A stretch of 64,000 nt of DNA from Isoetes taiwanensis (taxonomy: Eukaryota; Streptophyta; Lycopodiopsida; Isoetales; Isoetaceae). A program made the position numbers and the translations under genes. The notes under the pieces are model-generated. The model made no database searches. It was not told the origin of the DNA and worked only from the letters and a program-made list of their open reading frames with translations. Below, piece by piece: positions 1 through 11,531 of the stretch (positions within the stretch are counted from its first letter, which is position 1; each line of letters begins with the position of its first letter). Location of the stretch: the NCBI GenBank assembly GCA_021234155.1, contig JAJEKV010000189.1, positions 293,706 through 357,705 of the forward strand, written 5' to 3'.

Positions 1-587
1 AGAAGCCCAGATAATACAAAGTTGTTCATCTTGATGTTTTCAAGTTGCATACGTTCTGGAAGTTTGAGTGCTTCTCTACCTTGTCCATGATGGGCATATC
101 CTACAATCATGGCTCAAGCCACAACATCACGCACATGTATCACGTCGAATATATGGCAAGCATCTTGTATGTTTCCACATCTATAATACATGTTAATTAA
201 ATTATTCACCAAAGGAATATGTGAACCACATTGGCACTTCAGGATGTTGGAATGCACCAGCTTTCCATTTGCTAAATCTTGAAGCATAACACATGCACTT
301 ACACAGCTGACAAAGGTTACCTTGTCTGGCTGAACGCCTTCCTGTTGCATTTGCAAGAAACATTGAAGTGCCTCAGTACCTCCTCCATCTTGTACATATC
401 CCGTAATTATTATAGTCCAACTAAACACGTTATGTGCCAACATCCTATCAAAGATTTCACATGCAGCCTTTAAGCAACCATACTTGGCATACATGTTCAT
501 AAGATTGTTCCATGAAATGATGCTGGGCTTAACGTGGGCCTTAAGAAGCTTAGCATGAGCTTGTCTTGCTGATGCCAAGCTTTTCAT
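1..587 (-). pseudogene. PLS-type pentatricopeptide repeat protein fragment, broken
   Basis: The minus-strand frame from 587 to 114 reads as consecutive PPR motifs of the P-L-S kind (SWNNLMNMYAKYG, FSWTIIITGYVQ, PDKVTFVSCVSAC, VNNLINMYYRCG). PPR proteins of this class bind organellar RNA and take part in editing or processing. At 114-116 a TGA stands where the family has Trp in the phrase VVAW-AMI, and one neighbouring codon is missing. Past that stop the same frame continues as AMIVGYAHHGQGREAL up to the window edge, so this is one decayed gene rather than a short protein. No DYW or E domain is in view; it would lie to the left. The ATG at 587 may be internal, because typical proteins have more repeats upstream. 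The wording of the repeats resembles fern PPR families, which is the main lineage clue. Confidence 0.8.
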
Positions 588-1588
588 TTGTCTGTTCCTC
601 TACAATGATCTTGTGCTCCGACCCACTCTCTGTATGACTAAAAAATTGGCTAACCCCAATATCCCAAGTACAGAGAAATCCACAAGAATGCACGACCATA
701 TTTCTATTCAAGAAGTGCCTACATAAAGAAATCGCACACAGTTTCTTTGCCCACCCACCTTCGAGCAGAACGCTAAGCAAGCAATTTCCTTTTGAGTGAA
801 AGAACCAGGATATCTTCAGGCATATTACAAAAAACCAAAAACCGGGGAGCCGCGAAATGCACCTCCTTCCAAACCGCCACAAATCGTCTTTTACAAGTAT
901 ACTCAACCAAAAATCCAATCCTTTATTTTCATATTCATAATTCTAACAAGACATTTGGGGCCAGGGGCTTGGTTTAAATCCTTTGCTGTTGGACCCCCTA
1001 TTAACCTCAATGTTTGACCTGGTTTGCTAGTTGATGAAAGGGTACATTTATAACATATGTTTTGGAAGGTTGAAAGGAGGTATTGTATGAAAATGAGTAT
1101 AGGAATAGGGCAAAATCGAATCTTTTCATTTCTTCTATTGTTGGAAGGGTTTTGTTGGGGTCGAGCAGGGCGATGCGATGGTCTGATGCAGGTCACCATG
1201 TTTAGAAGGTAGATATTCTTGTTGTTAGAAAGGCCTTGGCGGATTTGAAAGGTAGGGGAGCGTGTCACGGAGCAGCATTGCGGGGAGCCAAAAATAAGAT
1301 TTTGCTCTTTCGCATCTTCATATCCAGAAGGTGAGGTTTTGTTGTTTATTTCCGAGGGGGTTGCTTGTTATTGAAAAGATGCTTTCTCTGCTTCAAATCC
1401 GACAAAGGAGAAGCTTTCGCAATGCCGTTCTTCCCATTTGGGGTACAAAATTCAAAAATCTGCAAAGGGTAATTCAAAAATCGTAAACCACTAGGGCCAG
1501 TGTTTTGCTGTTTATTATGGTGTGTGTTTTTTTCTAGTATTTTAGGTTTTCAGTGTCCTAGGCGGCGCCACCAACCGTAAACCTTTAT
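588..1588. other. Intergenic, no gene recognised
   Basis: Short overlapping open frames exist on both strands, but none shows a family motif, splice structure or compositional bias I can support. Confidence 0.5.
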
Positions 1589-1673
1589 CATTCAATCAAA
1601 TATTCATTCAGGTATTCAGACATTCAATCAATCAAATATTCATTCAGATATTCAGACGTTCATTCAGATATTC
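1589..1673. repeat. Short tandem repeat built on ATTCATTCAGATATTCAGAC
   Basis: About three imperfect copies of a 20-30 bp unit made of ATTCA and CAATCAAA words run through this stretch. Confidence 0.7.
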
Positions 1674-1936
1674 CCAAAAGTCTTGATATTCCAAATTCTA
1701 ATTACAAGACAACAGAAATTCCTGAATACAGCTTCAACTGAACTCACACTGATCCTTCATTTTGAGATCAAGTTTGTTTTATCAGCAAGAGGGCGGCCAC
1801 TAGAATCTAGAAGCACAAATGCACAATTATTGAATGTTGCACCAACAAAACTCTGACCACCTGCAATATCAAAAAATAAGTATAAACATAATAGAAAACA
1901 CATGAAAGATCGAAAAGATAAAAATATGAAGCTTAC

Positions 1937-2405
1937 CAGAAGTATTTACTTGCACGGTCTTCCTGGAAAATACTGTCGCAGTTTTGGAGTGGTTTCCAGG
2001 AGTTCTTCGAGCATGTCATTACTAAAATCATCACAAGGTTCACCAGAATTTCCAATAAAAGGAACTGCAACTGTGCCAATGTACTTCTCAACACTAGAAA
2101 CATTACAAATATCCATCTTTTCCACGTCTGAACTTAAGTTTCCACCATTGTTCAAACCTTAAAACAAACAAAAAACCAATAAGACAAACAATAAAACAAT
2201 TAATAAACAAATAAAGCAGACACTAACCTGCGCTAGCAATTGGAAGTGGCAAAAGCACCTTTGATGACCTTGAACCTAACAAGGACTTCTCTTTTGCAAT
2301 AGTCAAATCACGCAAAACATCATTGTACAACCTTAATGAACCGTCAGTCATTATAAGGTTTCGCATTAATCTCCATAGCAGCGTTCACCTTGATATCCTT
2401 GCTTC
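1937..2405 (-). other. Possible downstream exons of the tyrosine recombinase gene
   Basis: Two open stretches follow the recombinase exons on the same strand. One reads MTDGSLRLYNDVLRDLT and ends near 2228 at a GTTAGT donor. The next begins after a TTTAAG acceptor near 2162 and reads through VEKYIGTVAVPFIGN to PGRPCK at about 1937. Their phases join each other (GCA-G then GT), which suggests real exons. I could not find a phase-compatible junction to the recombinase exon ending near 2477, so they may belong to a separate or broken transcript. No domain is recognised. Confidence 0.4.
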
Positions 2406-2476
2406 TATCATACCAAAATTAAACAAAACAATATAATCTCTAAACAATAGTACTAAGAAATATAAAAATTAAGAAC

Positions 2477-3799
2477 TTGCTTCTGATATGAGTCGATGCT
2501 CCGGGGTCCCATAACAAGTTTCCCAATCTCGGGAGGCACACCAGCAAGTGACATGCGAGTTATCGTAGACACCCGACCACTTTTGTTTGAAATTTCACAA
2601 TCAACAACGCTGCCCATGTCTCGTACCCAGCTAGATATTTTATTCACACCAACCCTAGTCTTTGCAAACCACATCTACATAAACGAACATATTCAAAATT
2701 ATTATTCAAACAATACTTAAAAACAAATAAAGGATGTTAAAACTTACATTGTATCGATAGTTTGGAATAGCTTGCAAAAAGAATGGCCTTGGACCTGGAG
2801 TCTCCTTCACTGGAATATGCCTAATATACTGTTTATAGGTAAGAATGAAGTCTTCTACAAAACTCCATATTGATGGCCTAAAGTGTGACTCATCAAACCG
2901 GGTCACTGTTGTGCCCCAATTCTTTCTTGTTCTTTCGTCATGAAGTAAAAACTCAGAAGAACCATCAAATTTTAAACTGAAATCAACATCCTTGCATTCA
3001 TACAACTCTGCGCCACCTCTAATAGCAAACCGAGTAACAAGAAAGTAAAAGAGCCTCTTTTTAATCCCCTTTGGGCTATGGATTTGAAAATCTACATCTG
3101 CAAGCAGATCTAGTTTTGTATTGAATGGAACATGAACATCTTTGTCCCTCTTCACACCTACACCCTCCTTCCTTGCTTTATCAGCAGCAGCAACAACAAA
3201 AGCTAATCTAGCTTTATTGAATCTTAGATCTCTCAAGATATTAAAAACTGGCTCCTTAAGATCACCTGTCACATTCACTATACTTTCCTGCTTCTTCCGG
3301 ACGATATGACCTATCGCCTTGAGTAGACAATTTAAACTGCAATAAACAAGTAAAAAATATTAAAATGTCTACAACAACTACCCTAAAGCTAACTACCATA
3401 AAAGAAACTACCCTAAAATAAACTACTAAATAAAAATAAAACCGACATGCCAGCTGGAAATATACTGTCGTCCTTCTTCCTGACTCGCAACATAAACCGC
3501 ATAACCATTTCATTCGGCTGCAACAATGGAATGTCTTCAATTGGAATATCTGGCGAAACAGGTAACTCTTTCTTGAAATGCCTTCTCCAAGCATCAACCC
3601 GGCCTCTAACCCATTTAATCTGCTTGTTAGACCTATCCTTCCCTCCATTTTCAATTTCAACCACAACCTTTTCATCAAGATCGATGTATTCCTTGCATTG
3701 CTTACTGCCCTCACCCTTACTATCAGTACTAAAAAATGGTTGATTAAACCAAGGCTCGTTTTGAATGCCTTGCAACTTCAACATCATGGGGATCAGTTT
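2477..3799 (-). CDS. Crypton-type tyrosine recombinase (DUF3504-like), three joined exons
   Basis: Three minus-strand exons fit by phase: 3799-3447 (acceptor TAG, donor GTCGGT), 3336-2748 (acceptor GCAG, donor GTAAGT) and 2674-2477 (acceptor GTAG, weak donor GTTCTT). The product follows the order of the KIAA1958/ZMYM/Crypton recombinase domain. First comes a helical part with RKKDDSIFPAG leading into LNCLLKAIGHIVR, then an F..LR..L block, then FAIRGGAELYECKDVDF with the first catalytic Arg (codon 3018-3020). After that come HDERTRKNWG, NKSGRVSTITRMSLAGVP, and GPRSIDSY with the candidate nucleophilic Tyr (codon 2486-2488). Two catalytic positions differ from the family: the His of HxxR is Lys (codon 2582-2584) and the later His/Trp is Pro. 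Cryptons insert by tyrosine-recombinase chemistry rather than DDE chemistry. This copy may be a decaying element or a domesticated gene. An upstream frame to 3971 may hold a further 5' exon. Confidence 0.62.
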
Positions 3800-3971
3800 C
3801 TAGAATCAATTGATCGACAATAATGGTTTCATCATCAACAAGGTTGTCACTCGAAAGGAAACCACTTCCAAGTGAGAAGTTTGGTCCACTACTTGTATTG
3901 CAGTCAATAATCGCTACAGTTACCAAATATAAAGCAAAAGCAACTAAAATAAACCACCTTCCATCCTCCAT

Positions 3972-4320
3972 TCCATTGATTTCTTACTCCACAAGTATCC
4001 TGCCACAAAAATAAAATGCAAAATTAGCAAGATTACAAAAGAAAGCATTTAAAGACAAGAAATAGTTACTTTCTGATGCAAGATTCACCATGATTTACCT
4101 TCAGCAAGATAAAACCGCCAAGATTCAACTCCAACAAAAGAAAACCGTCAAGAACCTTCAAAAATAGTGAAATATTGAATAAATAATCGAGATATCAAAT
4201 AAAATAAGCAATGCCATCGTCATTTACCTTGTGCAACAGATTTTAGTCAAAAAGCTTCACAATCTTGAAATCGGGGTAGGGATGCAAAAATGTTAAAAAT
4301 AGGGCAAAGCGCCCGGTTAG
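3972..4320. other. AT-rich spacer upstream of the recombinase gene
   Basis: No coding signal is visible. This is the likely 5' leader or promoter side of the minus-strand recombinase gene, but I cannot point to a core promoter element. Confidence 0.4.
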
Positions 4321-4620
4321 ATTAACACCATAGCAAGTAAGGTATACCAGATTTCTTCAAAAAATCGTTGCTCCAGCAACATGCATCCACAAAGAACGAT
4401 GCCAGAGCCGTGGAGACAGAAAAAACAAAAAACACGGTAAATCTGGACGTGTTCCACTTGGCGCCAGTTACATTAACACCATAGCGGCGGGATATAGTGG
4501 ATTTCTTCAAAAAAATGGCACTCCCAGCCCGACATCGTATAAAGAATGAAGTCGCCGAGGAGAAAGAATAAAAGAGAAAACAGGGTAAATGTGGACGTGT
4601 TCCACCTGGCGCCACGTGTA
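4321..4620. repeat. Two-copy tandem repeat, period about 151 bp
   Basis: ATTAACACCATAGC starts at 4321 and again at 4472. Both copies continue through GATTTCTTCAAAAAA and end near a phrase of the form GGACGTGTTCCAC-TGGCGCCA. The copies are diverged. Open frames over this stretch on both strands are by-products of the duplication. Confidence 0.8.
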
Positions 4621-4744
4621 TGCAAAACACTGCCCTTGTGGTCCAAGTGTGGGAACCCACCGTCGTCGCGAGTTTCCAGCGGGAAACCTGCTCCGGCCGG
4701 TGGGTTCCCAAGCACGTTACACTTCTCATGATGTGATGTGGAGG

Positions 4745-4960
4745 GATTTGGCACAGGAATGTGGAAGACAAGCTAGGATTTGGGAGTTTTATTCTGATGA
4801 GGCCAGACCATTTTGGAACCGTGCTTTGCACATGGGGTTCGAATCCTCAGGTCTGTTATATTTGCGTGCAGGTTAGGTCAAGATCCCATGCACTTCCAAA
4901 GCCGTTGAATAGAGTTGTATCTCTTGTATGAACGGGCTTAGCCTTTCATTTCATTTGAAA
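4745..4960 (+). repeat. Possible tRNA-derived SINE
   Basis: A perfect pol III B-box word, GGTTCGAATCC, lies at 4836-4846, and an A-box-like TGGCACAGG lies at 4749-4757. Downstream, near 4915-4960, comes TTGTATCTCTTGTATG, a small GGGCTTAGCC fold and a TTTCATTTCATTTG tail. That order (pol III boxes, body, short-repeat tail) is what a plant SINE would show. The A-to-B distance of about 80 bp is longer than usual, so chance similarity remains possible. Confidence 0.35.
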
Positions 4961-5273
4961 GCACACGCATAATCTGTAGTTAAAATTGGAATCTTGCTTG
5001 TTTCTGTATGTATACATGAATAATGCAATAATGCTTGCTTATGTGTCCACAGGAATAATGGCAGGGACTTTTAAAGGCCATTAATCTTGTGGACCACTCT
5101 GCAGATGTTGTTTTGAAGCCTCATGCAGTAAAATGAGACTCATACCGAAAAAATTAAATTTTGCATTGCATCACTAGAAAAAAATCACATCATAGAACCA
5201 CAACCAATCTTATGTCTTTCTCATAAAATTCACAGACAAGCAGTCGTGAAAGTTCTAAAGAATTTGAAAGTTT

Positions 5274-5495
5274 ACAAGGAGGGACAAGGGGCAAAGGGTA
5301 AAGGGGGAAGGCAAAGGGGTTGTATGAGGGAGGGACAAAGGGAAAGGGGGAGGTGAAAGGGAAGTTTGGGAGAAGGGAGATGAGCAGGGGATTTTGGGAA
5401 AAGGGATGGACATGCCCCAAATGGGAAGGGCAAAAAGTTAGGGGCAAGGGGGGAAGTTGGGGTGGGGAGGGAGGAGCCAACAAAAATTAAAGGGG
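5274..5495 (+). repeat. Purine-rich (A/G) tract, about 220 bp
   Basis: The + strand is almost entirely A and G, with repeated GGGACAAGGGGCAAAGGG words. Open frames across it (Pro/Leu/Phe-rich on the minus strand) are compositional artefacts. Confidence 0.75.
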
Positions 5496-5499
5496 AATG

Positions 5500-6285
5500 G
5501 ATCTCTTTGCAAAAAATAATTAGTATTAAAGCATAATTAATATCAATTTAATTATATTTAAATCAAATAAATTAATTTATAATGACTAAATATTATAAAC
5601 CATTTTCGAATACTGAGTCGAGAATGGGATGAATCAATTGATTTGCTCAGACCGACTCCACATCTGAAGCATCTACTTTTCATACCGACTAAGCCCATCT
5701 AAAGCATCTTCTGCCATTCCTTTAGAACCGGGCTAAAGTAGAGGAATGCATAATTTGGAAGTTCAGCTTACCTTAGGCAGTGCCTGGCTAGCTGATCGGG
5801 AGCTTCAGCACATGGATTCTAAGCAAAAGGCTCCACGCTTCTGCCATGCCTACACACAGACCAGGGCAAAGTCCATCCTCTTGTCATTCCGGACCAACAA
5901 TCGATCAACACCATGTTCATTCTCTAGCCCTGCATCTTTGTCCACATGCTCAAATCCGTTATTCTTTTTTCGCACTGCATCTTTGCCATTCAAATTTGGC
6001 TCTAGGCTAAATAATGACAAAGGAGAAATGGAAGGACAGATGGCCTTGGAGCTCAATAGTCATTTTGGCAAGAGCCTGAAGAGGGATTCTTCAATCTGGC
6101 ACATGCACTGCTATGCCATAGCTTGGATCAATTCCAGATTTAAGTACCACACCAGAGTGGATGAAGATGGAGGCTGTGATCCGGTATAGAACCAAAATTT
6201 CATTATTTGGGCTAAAAAAATCCGTGATCGGGGATGCATTTAAGTGCATCACTGTGGAAATTTATAACAAAGGTCCGCTGCATCA
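5500..6285. other. Intergenic, no gene recognised
   Basis: An open frame at 5746-6189 on the + strand shows no motif I can name and lacks splice or composition support. Confidence 0.4.
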
Positions 6286-6289
6286 CAAT

Positions 6290-6545
6290 TTCATTGGCCG
6301 GCATCTTTGGCTAAGCTCCAGCATCTTCGGCATCTCCAAAACCTTGAGATCCAGCATAAGGTTTCTAGCATCTCCAACATGTTTAGCATGATGCTTCGGC
6401 ATGATCCAACGTAAGGTCTCCAGCATCTCTAGCATCTTCAGCACAAGGGTTTGAAAGACTCCAGCATCTTCGGCTAAGCCCTAGCATCTTTGCTCATCTC
6501 CAGCATCTTCAGCTAAGCTCCAACATCTCTAGATGTGCTCTGCTC
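6290..6545. repeat. Degenerate AGCATCTCC / AGCATCTTCGGC repeat
   Basis: Words of the form CCAGCATCTTC, AGCATCTCC and GGCTAAGC recur more than ten times at irregular spacing, as in a decayed minisatellite. Confidence 0.65.
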
Positions 6546-6849
6546 TAGCTGCTGCCGAAAGGGGGATGCATCCCTTGTTTATTTCCAATATTTTCCCTGT
6601 TATTTTCAATCTTAGTAAGGAGATATAGTTCTCCTCCAAAATCGCCCGTGCTCCTCGGCCATCGGAAGAGAGACATAGCCAAATTCAGTAGCAGGTATCC
6701 AGGATGCAAAGACTGGAAGCGGGGATTCTGAGTTATGCAAAAATGAACATTCCCAAAGATATGTACCAAATTTTAAATCTCAAGCATGGGCGGGAAAAAA
6801 AACTGGAGTAGACTTTAATAATTTAAAAAAAGCCCAGGTCGAATGTAAT

Positions 6850-7085
6850 GGAGGGTTTACTTTTTGATATATGTATATCTAGAAAATACATAAGGTATGG
6901 TGTCTATTAGAAAATATTTGGGGAGGGTCTATGGTGTCTTATTTTAAAAAACCTATCTTTGAAAAAGCTATGGGGTAAACATTTGTTATATTAAAAAAGG
7001 GGAAGGGTCAATTTTTTCGTATATGTGTACATAGAAAATGCATAGCTATGGTGCGCATTAGAAAATACATAGGATATGGTGCAAT
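6850..7085. repeat. Imperfect direct repeat around TATGTATATCTAGAAAATAC
   Basis: The phrase TAGAAAATACATAAGGTATGGTG at about 6880 returns in altered form near 7030 and 7062, each time beside GGGGAAGGG-type words. Confidence 0.5.
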
Positions 7086-7261
7086 TAGTCATGATTTGCG
7101 CTCCATGATATTGGAGCTAGAAACCATGTTTGTAGGCAAGTAGGTTCGCCACACTTGTTGCATGTTTGATCACATGTGAATAAAGGTATAGTAATACGAC
7201 ATGATGTTTGAAAGTTATTCATTTTCGACCTTCTCATACCTGCATTTTTTAACTTCAAATT

Positions 7262-7580
7262 TGTGTTTTTCACTCTAAGCGGCCTTTCATGACTCGCAAA
7301 TCGAGAAAGGACCTCAGGCTTGCGTTTTTCACTCTAAGCTACCTTTCTGACTCCGCAAGTCGAGAAAGGCCATCAAAATTGTGTTTTTCACTCTGAGCTA
7401 CATTTCCCGACTCGCAAGTCGAGAAGGGCCTCAGAACTGTGTTTTTCATCATGAGCTCCCTTTCTCGACAAAATCGCGGTCCGAGTGAAAAATGCAGTTC
7501 ACGAGGCCCTTTCTCAATCGAATCAGTTTTTCACTCTAAAAATTTGCCTTTCTCGACTCATGAGTCGAAGAAAGGACCCT
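7262..7580. repeat. 59-bp tandem repeat whose units each carry a hairpin
   Basis: Unit starts (GTGTTTTTCACTCTAAG and variants) fall at about 7263, 7322, 7381, 7439 and, more degenerate, 7526. Within each unit the left arm CCTTTCTCGACT faces the right arm AGTCGAGAAAGG across a few bases, so every unit can fold. Confidence 0.8.
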
Positions 7581-9930
7581 GAACCCATTTTTCTCCCGGA
7601 AATGCCTTTCTTGATTAACTTGATTATGTATGTTGCAATCCTTATCCCGATTAGATTACATGCTCAGAAGCAATAAAAAGACCCGTTCGTTGACGAAAGG
7701 GGATGAGACGAGTGTGGTAAAATTAGTTGGACAGGCCAGATCCTCGCCAATGAAGCACCTCCTCGTACAAGTTTTTATCGTCTTCAAGTTCCTCTCGTGG
7801 GTTGGAACATGTCGAAGAGGGCTCCACACCTTGTTCCGATTAAGTGGTGTAATCATTATGACAGCACGGCCACTATGGTCTCTTCGACCACTGTAAAATA
7901 CAATGCAATGGAATTATTTTGAATGAAAATTTAGTGCAGATTAGTACTTTTTTTACAAAAAGAAAGCATTTTCATTGGTTTTAACTATGCTTTTTACCTT
8001 CTTGACTTGCTAACCGCAAAAGGAGACCATGTAATTTTCCTTAGCTTCGTTTTTCCTTAGCTTTCGTTTAGCTTCGTAATTTTCTAAAGCAATTAAGGCA
8101 TTTCAAAAGTTTCGCACGTCCTTTTGGGTGAGTTTAACCGAGTGCAAAAAAAAGGGGTGGGAATGACATGAGAACCACTTTAATCAAATGTGTTATCTCT
8201 AATTACCTGCATTGAACATTGAGGACTAAGCTGAAATAAATGAATTAGCCACTTATTCAAAATTACAGACATTCTGCTCATTAGACATGTGGTAAACCTG
8301 CAAATAAACATCTACTTGCAGCTAACATTGAATCCTTATCTATCCTTATCTTATCTATCCTTATTTGGTGCAATAACTTACCATGCAACGACATTTCTTT
8401 CATGTGTTCATTCCAATGGAACCAATAGTTCAATATGAAGAATAGCCTCAAACTAAGAAAACAAAACCAGAGCATTAGCCACCCCAAAATGTGTGTGCGG
8501 CAACGAAAAATTTGTAAAACTCACAACCAAACAAAATGAAGAATGTATTTCTAAAGTTGTAATGATGTCAAAACCCATGTTCAAAACCAGATCCTCTGCT
8601 TCATCTATAGCCTTCCAGTGTGTCCAAGAAGGTCGAAAATACATAGTGGTCCTTTCTTAATGTATTGTTGTAATTCTAACTATCGGAGATAGAAATAAAA
8701 CCCTTCAATTAGTAAGCCATTTTGAACAGAAGACTGACAAGGATGATAATGTTTGGAGCCATTAAAACTCAAGGGTTTTGTCAAGATGGCAATTTCTAAA
8801 AATATGTTGCAAGCAAAAGTCCTTGAAAATGACATCAGGGTTATGCATTTCGTCATGAATTCTACATGCATCTTCACTGCTCCACAATTCGCATAAATAC
8901 TTACGAGAGAATAGAATAGAATAGAATAGTTTTTTTAACGTCCACGGAGACCAATAGGTCATGGGACCCATACAATGGGCTAGTACAGAATATGTAATAG
9001 ATAAATAGATAGATAATATTTTTTTACATTTGACATTTGACTTCAAGTCCTGTAACTGCTTCCCTTCAACTAATACTGCAAACATCATAAACATATAGAA
9101 GGGTCATACATGTGAAGTTATCTGGACAAAAGCCTGTTATCATCCTTCCTATACAGTCCAAAAGTCATGTTTCCAAGCCCATTTTGGACATATGATGTAA
9201 GTATTGCATTCTAGGAGACATCATCCCGTTGAAGACCACTAAGGCATCACAGATAGGGTTGCCCTTAAGGGGCGAATTTTAGCCCAATGGCTATTTTCGA
9301 GTTTTTCTTAAAAATGTATTTCTAAATGTTAGTAGGATACCATTAAATAATATTAAAGAATTTTCGCCAACTTTCGATGATTCATCTCCCCATTTTTTTT
9401 TCCTTTAGCCCCAGATTCTTGGGCCGAGGTTTACGGTTTAGCCGCCAATTCTATGGAGGTAGCGGACCAATTCGATGGATTCGCCTCTTAGCACCCTTCC
9501 AATTTAGGTACATTTGTTGCTAGCATCTTTGTGCATCCACACAATATCCCATCGTCAATCTGCCATACTTTCCATGCAAACTCGAAATTTGTTTATGATT
9601 TTTGTAAAATCTTCATAACTTGAGAAGCAAATTTATTTCTTCTTTTGTTACTTTCCTTCTTTCATTACTGCTCTCTTATATAAAAATATTTTCATATTTC
9701 AGGCCATCTCCAGCAGTTAAATAGACGGTCCTCTGACAAATCTTATAACCATGCCAAGCCTGCCTCAAAGGGAAAACACAAGCAAACTAAAATGCTCCCC
9801 AGAACAAAAAAACCTAACCTTTTTGACATAACAACCCAACAAGATTCATGAAACCATGTCTAAATGCCCAACCTATGCAACAAACTGAAAACAGGAAAAC
9901 ATAGTATAAGAACAAGGACCGAGTGTATAT
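7581..9930. other. Intergenic, no gene recognised
   Basis: Only short unsupported frames are present. An (ATAGA)n microsatellite lies near 8908-8929. Confidence 0.45.
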
Positions 9931-10684
9931 AAAAAATACAAAAAGCATCTAGGCTATGTTGTATTGGATCCAAGAAGCATGGCAACAGACCTTAGACTCA
10001 AAGCACCTCAAAAACCAACAAAGCCTTATAAGACAAAACCAAACAACGCAATCTAAGGGATACCTAAAGCATCTAGGCTATGCTTTTAATCTAAGAACAT
10101 AAGACTCAAGACCTTAGAGTTCAACCATATCTAGCTTAAAGGACAAACTAAAAGCAAGGACTCCTTTCCAACAAAAACACATGTTTAAAACACGAAATTA
10201 AGGGACATGCACCCCAGGCCAACAGGGATTGACAAAGCAAGACCCCAGGCCAACATGCCAACCCTACGAGCATAAAACAAGAAGAGCAACAAAAAAACAC
10301 TATGCTTAAAAAATACAAAAAGCATCTAGGCTATGTTGTATTGGATCCAAGAAGCATGGCAACAGACTTTAGACTCAAAACGCCTCAAAAACCAACAAAG
10401 CCTTATAAGACAAAACCAAACAACACAATCTAAGGGATACCTAAAGCATCTAGGCTATGCTTTTAATCTAGGAACATAAGACCCAAGACCTTAGAGTTCA
10501 ACCATATCTAGCTTAAAGGACAAACTGAAAGCAAGAACTCCTTTTCAACAAAAACACATGTTTAAAACACGGAAATAAGTGACATGCACCCCAGGCCAAT
10601 AGGGATTGATGGAGCAAGACCCTACGCCAACATGCCAACCCTACGAGCATAAAACAAGAAGAGCAACCAAAAAGCACTATGCTA
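9931..10684. repeat. 377-bp tandem duplication
   Basis: The unit at about 9931-10307 is repeated at 10308-10684 with an offset of exactly 377 bp (AGCATCTAGGCTATG at 9944 and 10321; ACCCTACGAG at 10261 and 10638). The copies differ by only a few substitutions, so the duplication is fairly recent. Confidence 0.9.
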
Positions 10685-11531
10685 TAAAAGACGCACCGCT
10701 CAGCTACCAACTACAAACGTAACAAACAAGCCAAAGCAACATATCTTAACATGACCCACGCCAGCATCAGACATCCAAGAAATTGATGGTGTAAGACCCA
10801 AGACTGAGCTTGTGCATTGATATGGAATTAAGAGGGAGATAGTAGTAAGTAGAAACTAAAGAAATTGCATAGAGAAGAAGGAGAAATCTAGCTAATGAGA
10901 ATAGATGATATAGGACAGCTCAGAGGAAACGCCGATGAGGAATGCAGGAAGACACAAGGCTTTTTTAGGAGAACGGGCGAAAGAAAGCCTGCGCTATAGC
11001 AGGCTTATGCCAAGGAAAGCCTGGGTCCGCAAGGAGAGCTGGCACCAAAACTGGCGTTCCATTCCCTAGAATGATGGTTCTCTTCTATATAAGAAGAAAA
11101 CCATAGCATTTTGCCTTTGTAAATGTAAAATATGGGCCCTTTTCTTTGCATCTACTCATAGGCTACTTTGGACCTCGTACAAGTTGCTTGTTGAGGCTTG
11201 TATAGTGGCATGTCGTATATGTTTTCCATAGCATATACTCTAGGGAATGTCACAATATGGAAGTACATAAATCTGGTTAATTATTTAAGAAAGAGTGTGG
11301 ATATTTTCTGGATGAAAGTTGCCTTCCAAATTGAAAGTAGCTAGGATATAGTATAATAAACTGATATTTTCCATCTATTTGTATGTCTATGCTGCTCACT
11401 AATGATATTTTTGGATGCAGTTATATGACTTAAGCAATTATATCCACATTTATTGAACACTATGGAATTACAAAGAAGTATATCGAGATGTGGAATAAAA
11501 CAAAGAAGTAACGAATCAAATGTAAAATTAG
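10685..11531. other. Intergenic, no gene recognised
   Basis: I found no coding or repeat structure beyond ordinary AT-rich sequence leading up to the Mutator-like element. Confidence 0.45.

Noticed and set aside
4321-4876. Open frames on both strands around the 151-bp duplication
   Set aside because: They mirror the repeat and lack any motif.
5190-5483. 97-codon minus-strand frame rich in Pro, Leu and Phe
   Set aside because: It is a product of the purine-rich tract and ends abruptly with it.
7262-7580. CRISPR-like appearance of regularly spaced hairpin repeats
   Set aside because: Units are contiguous and degenerate, with no unique spacers, and the host is a eukaryote.
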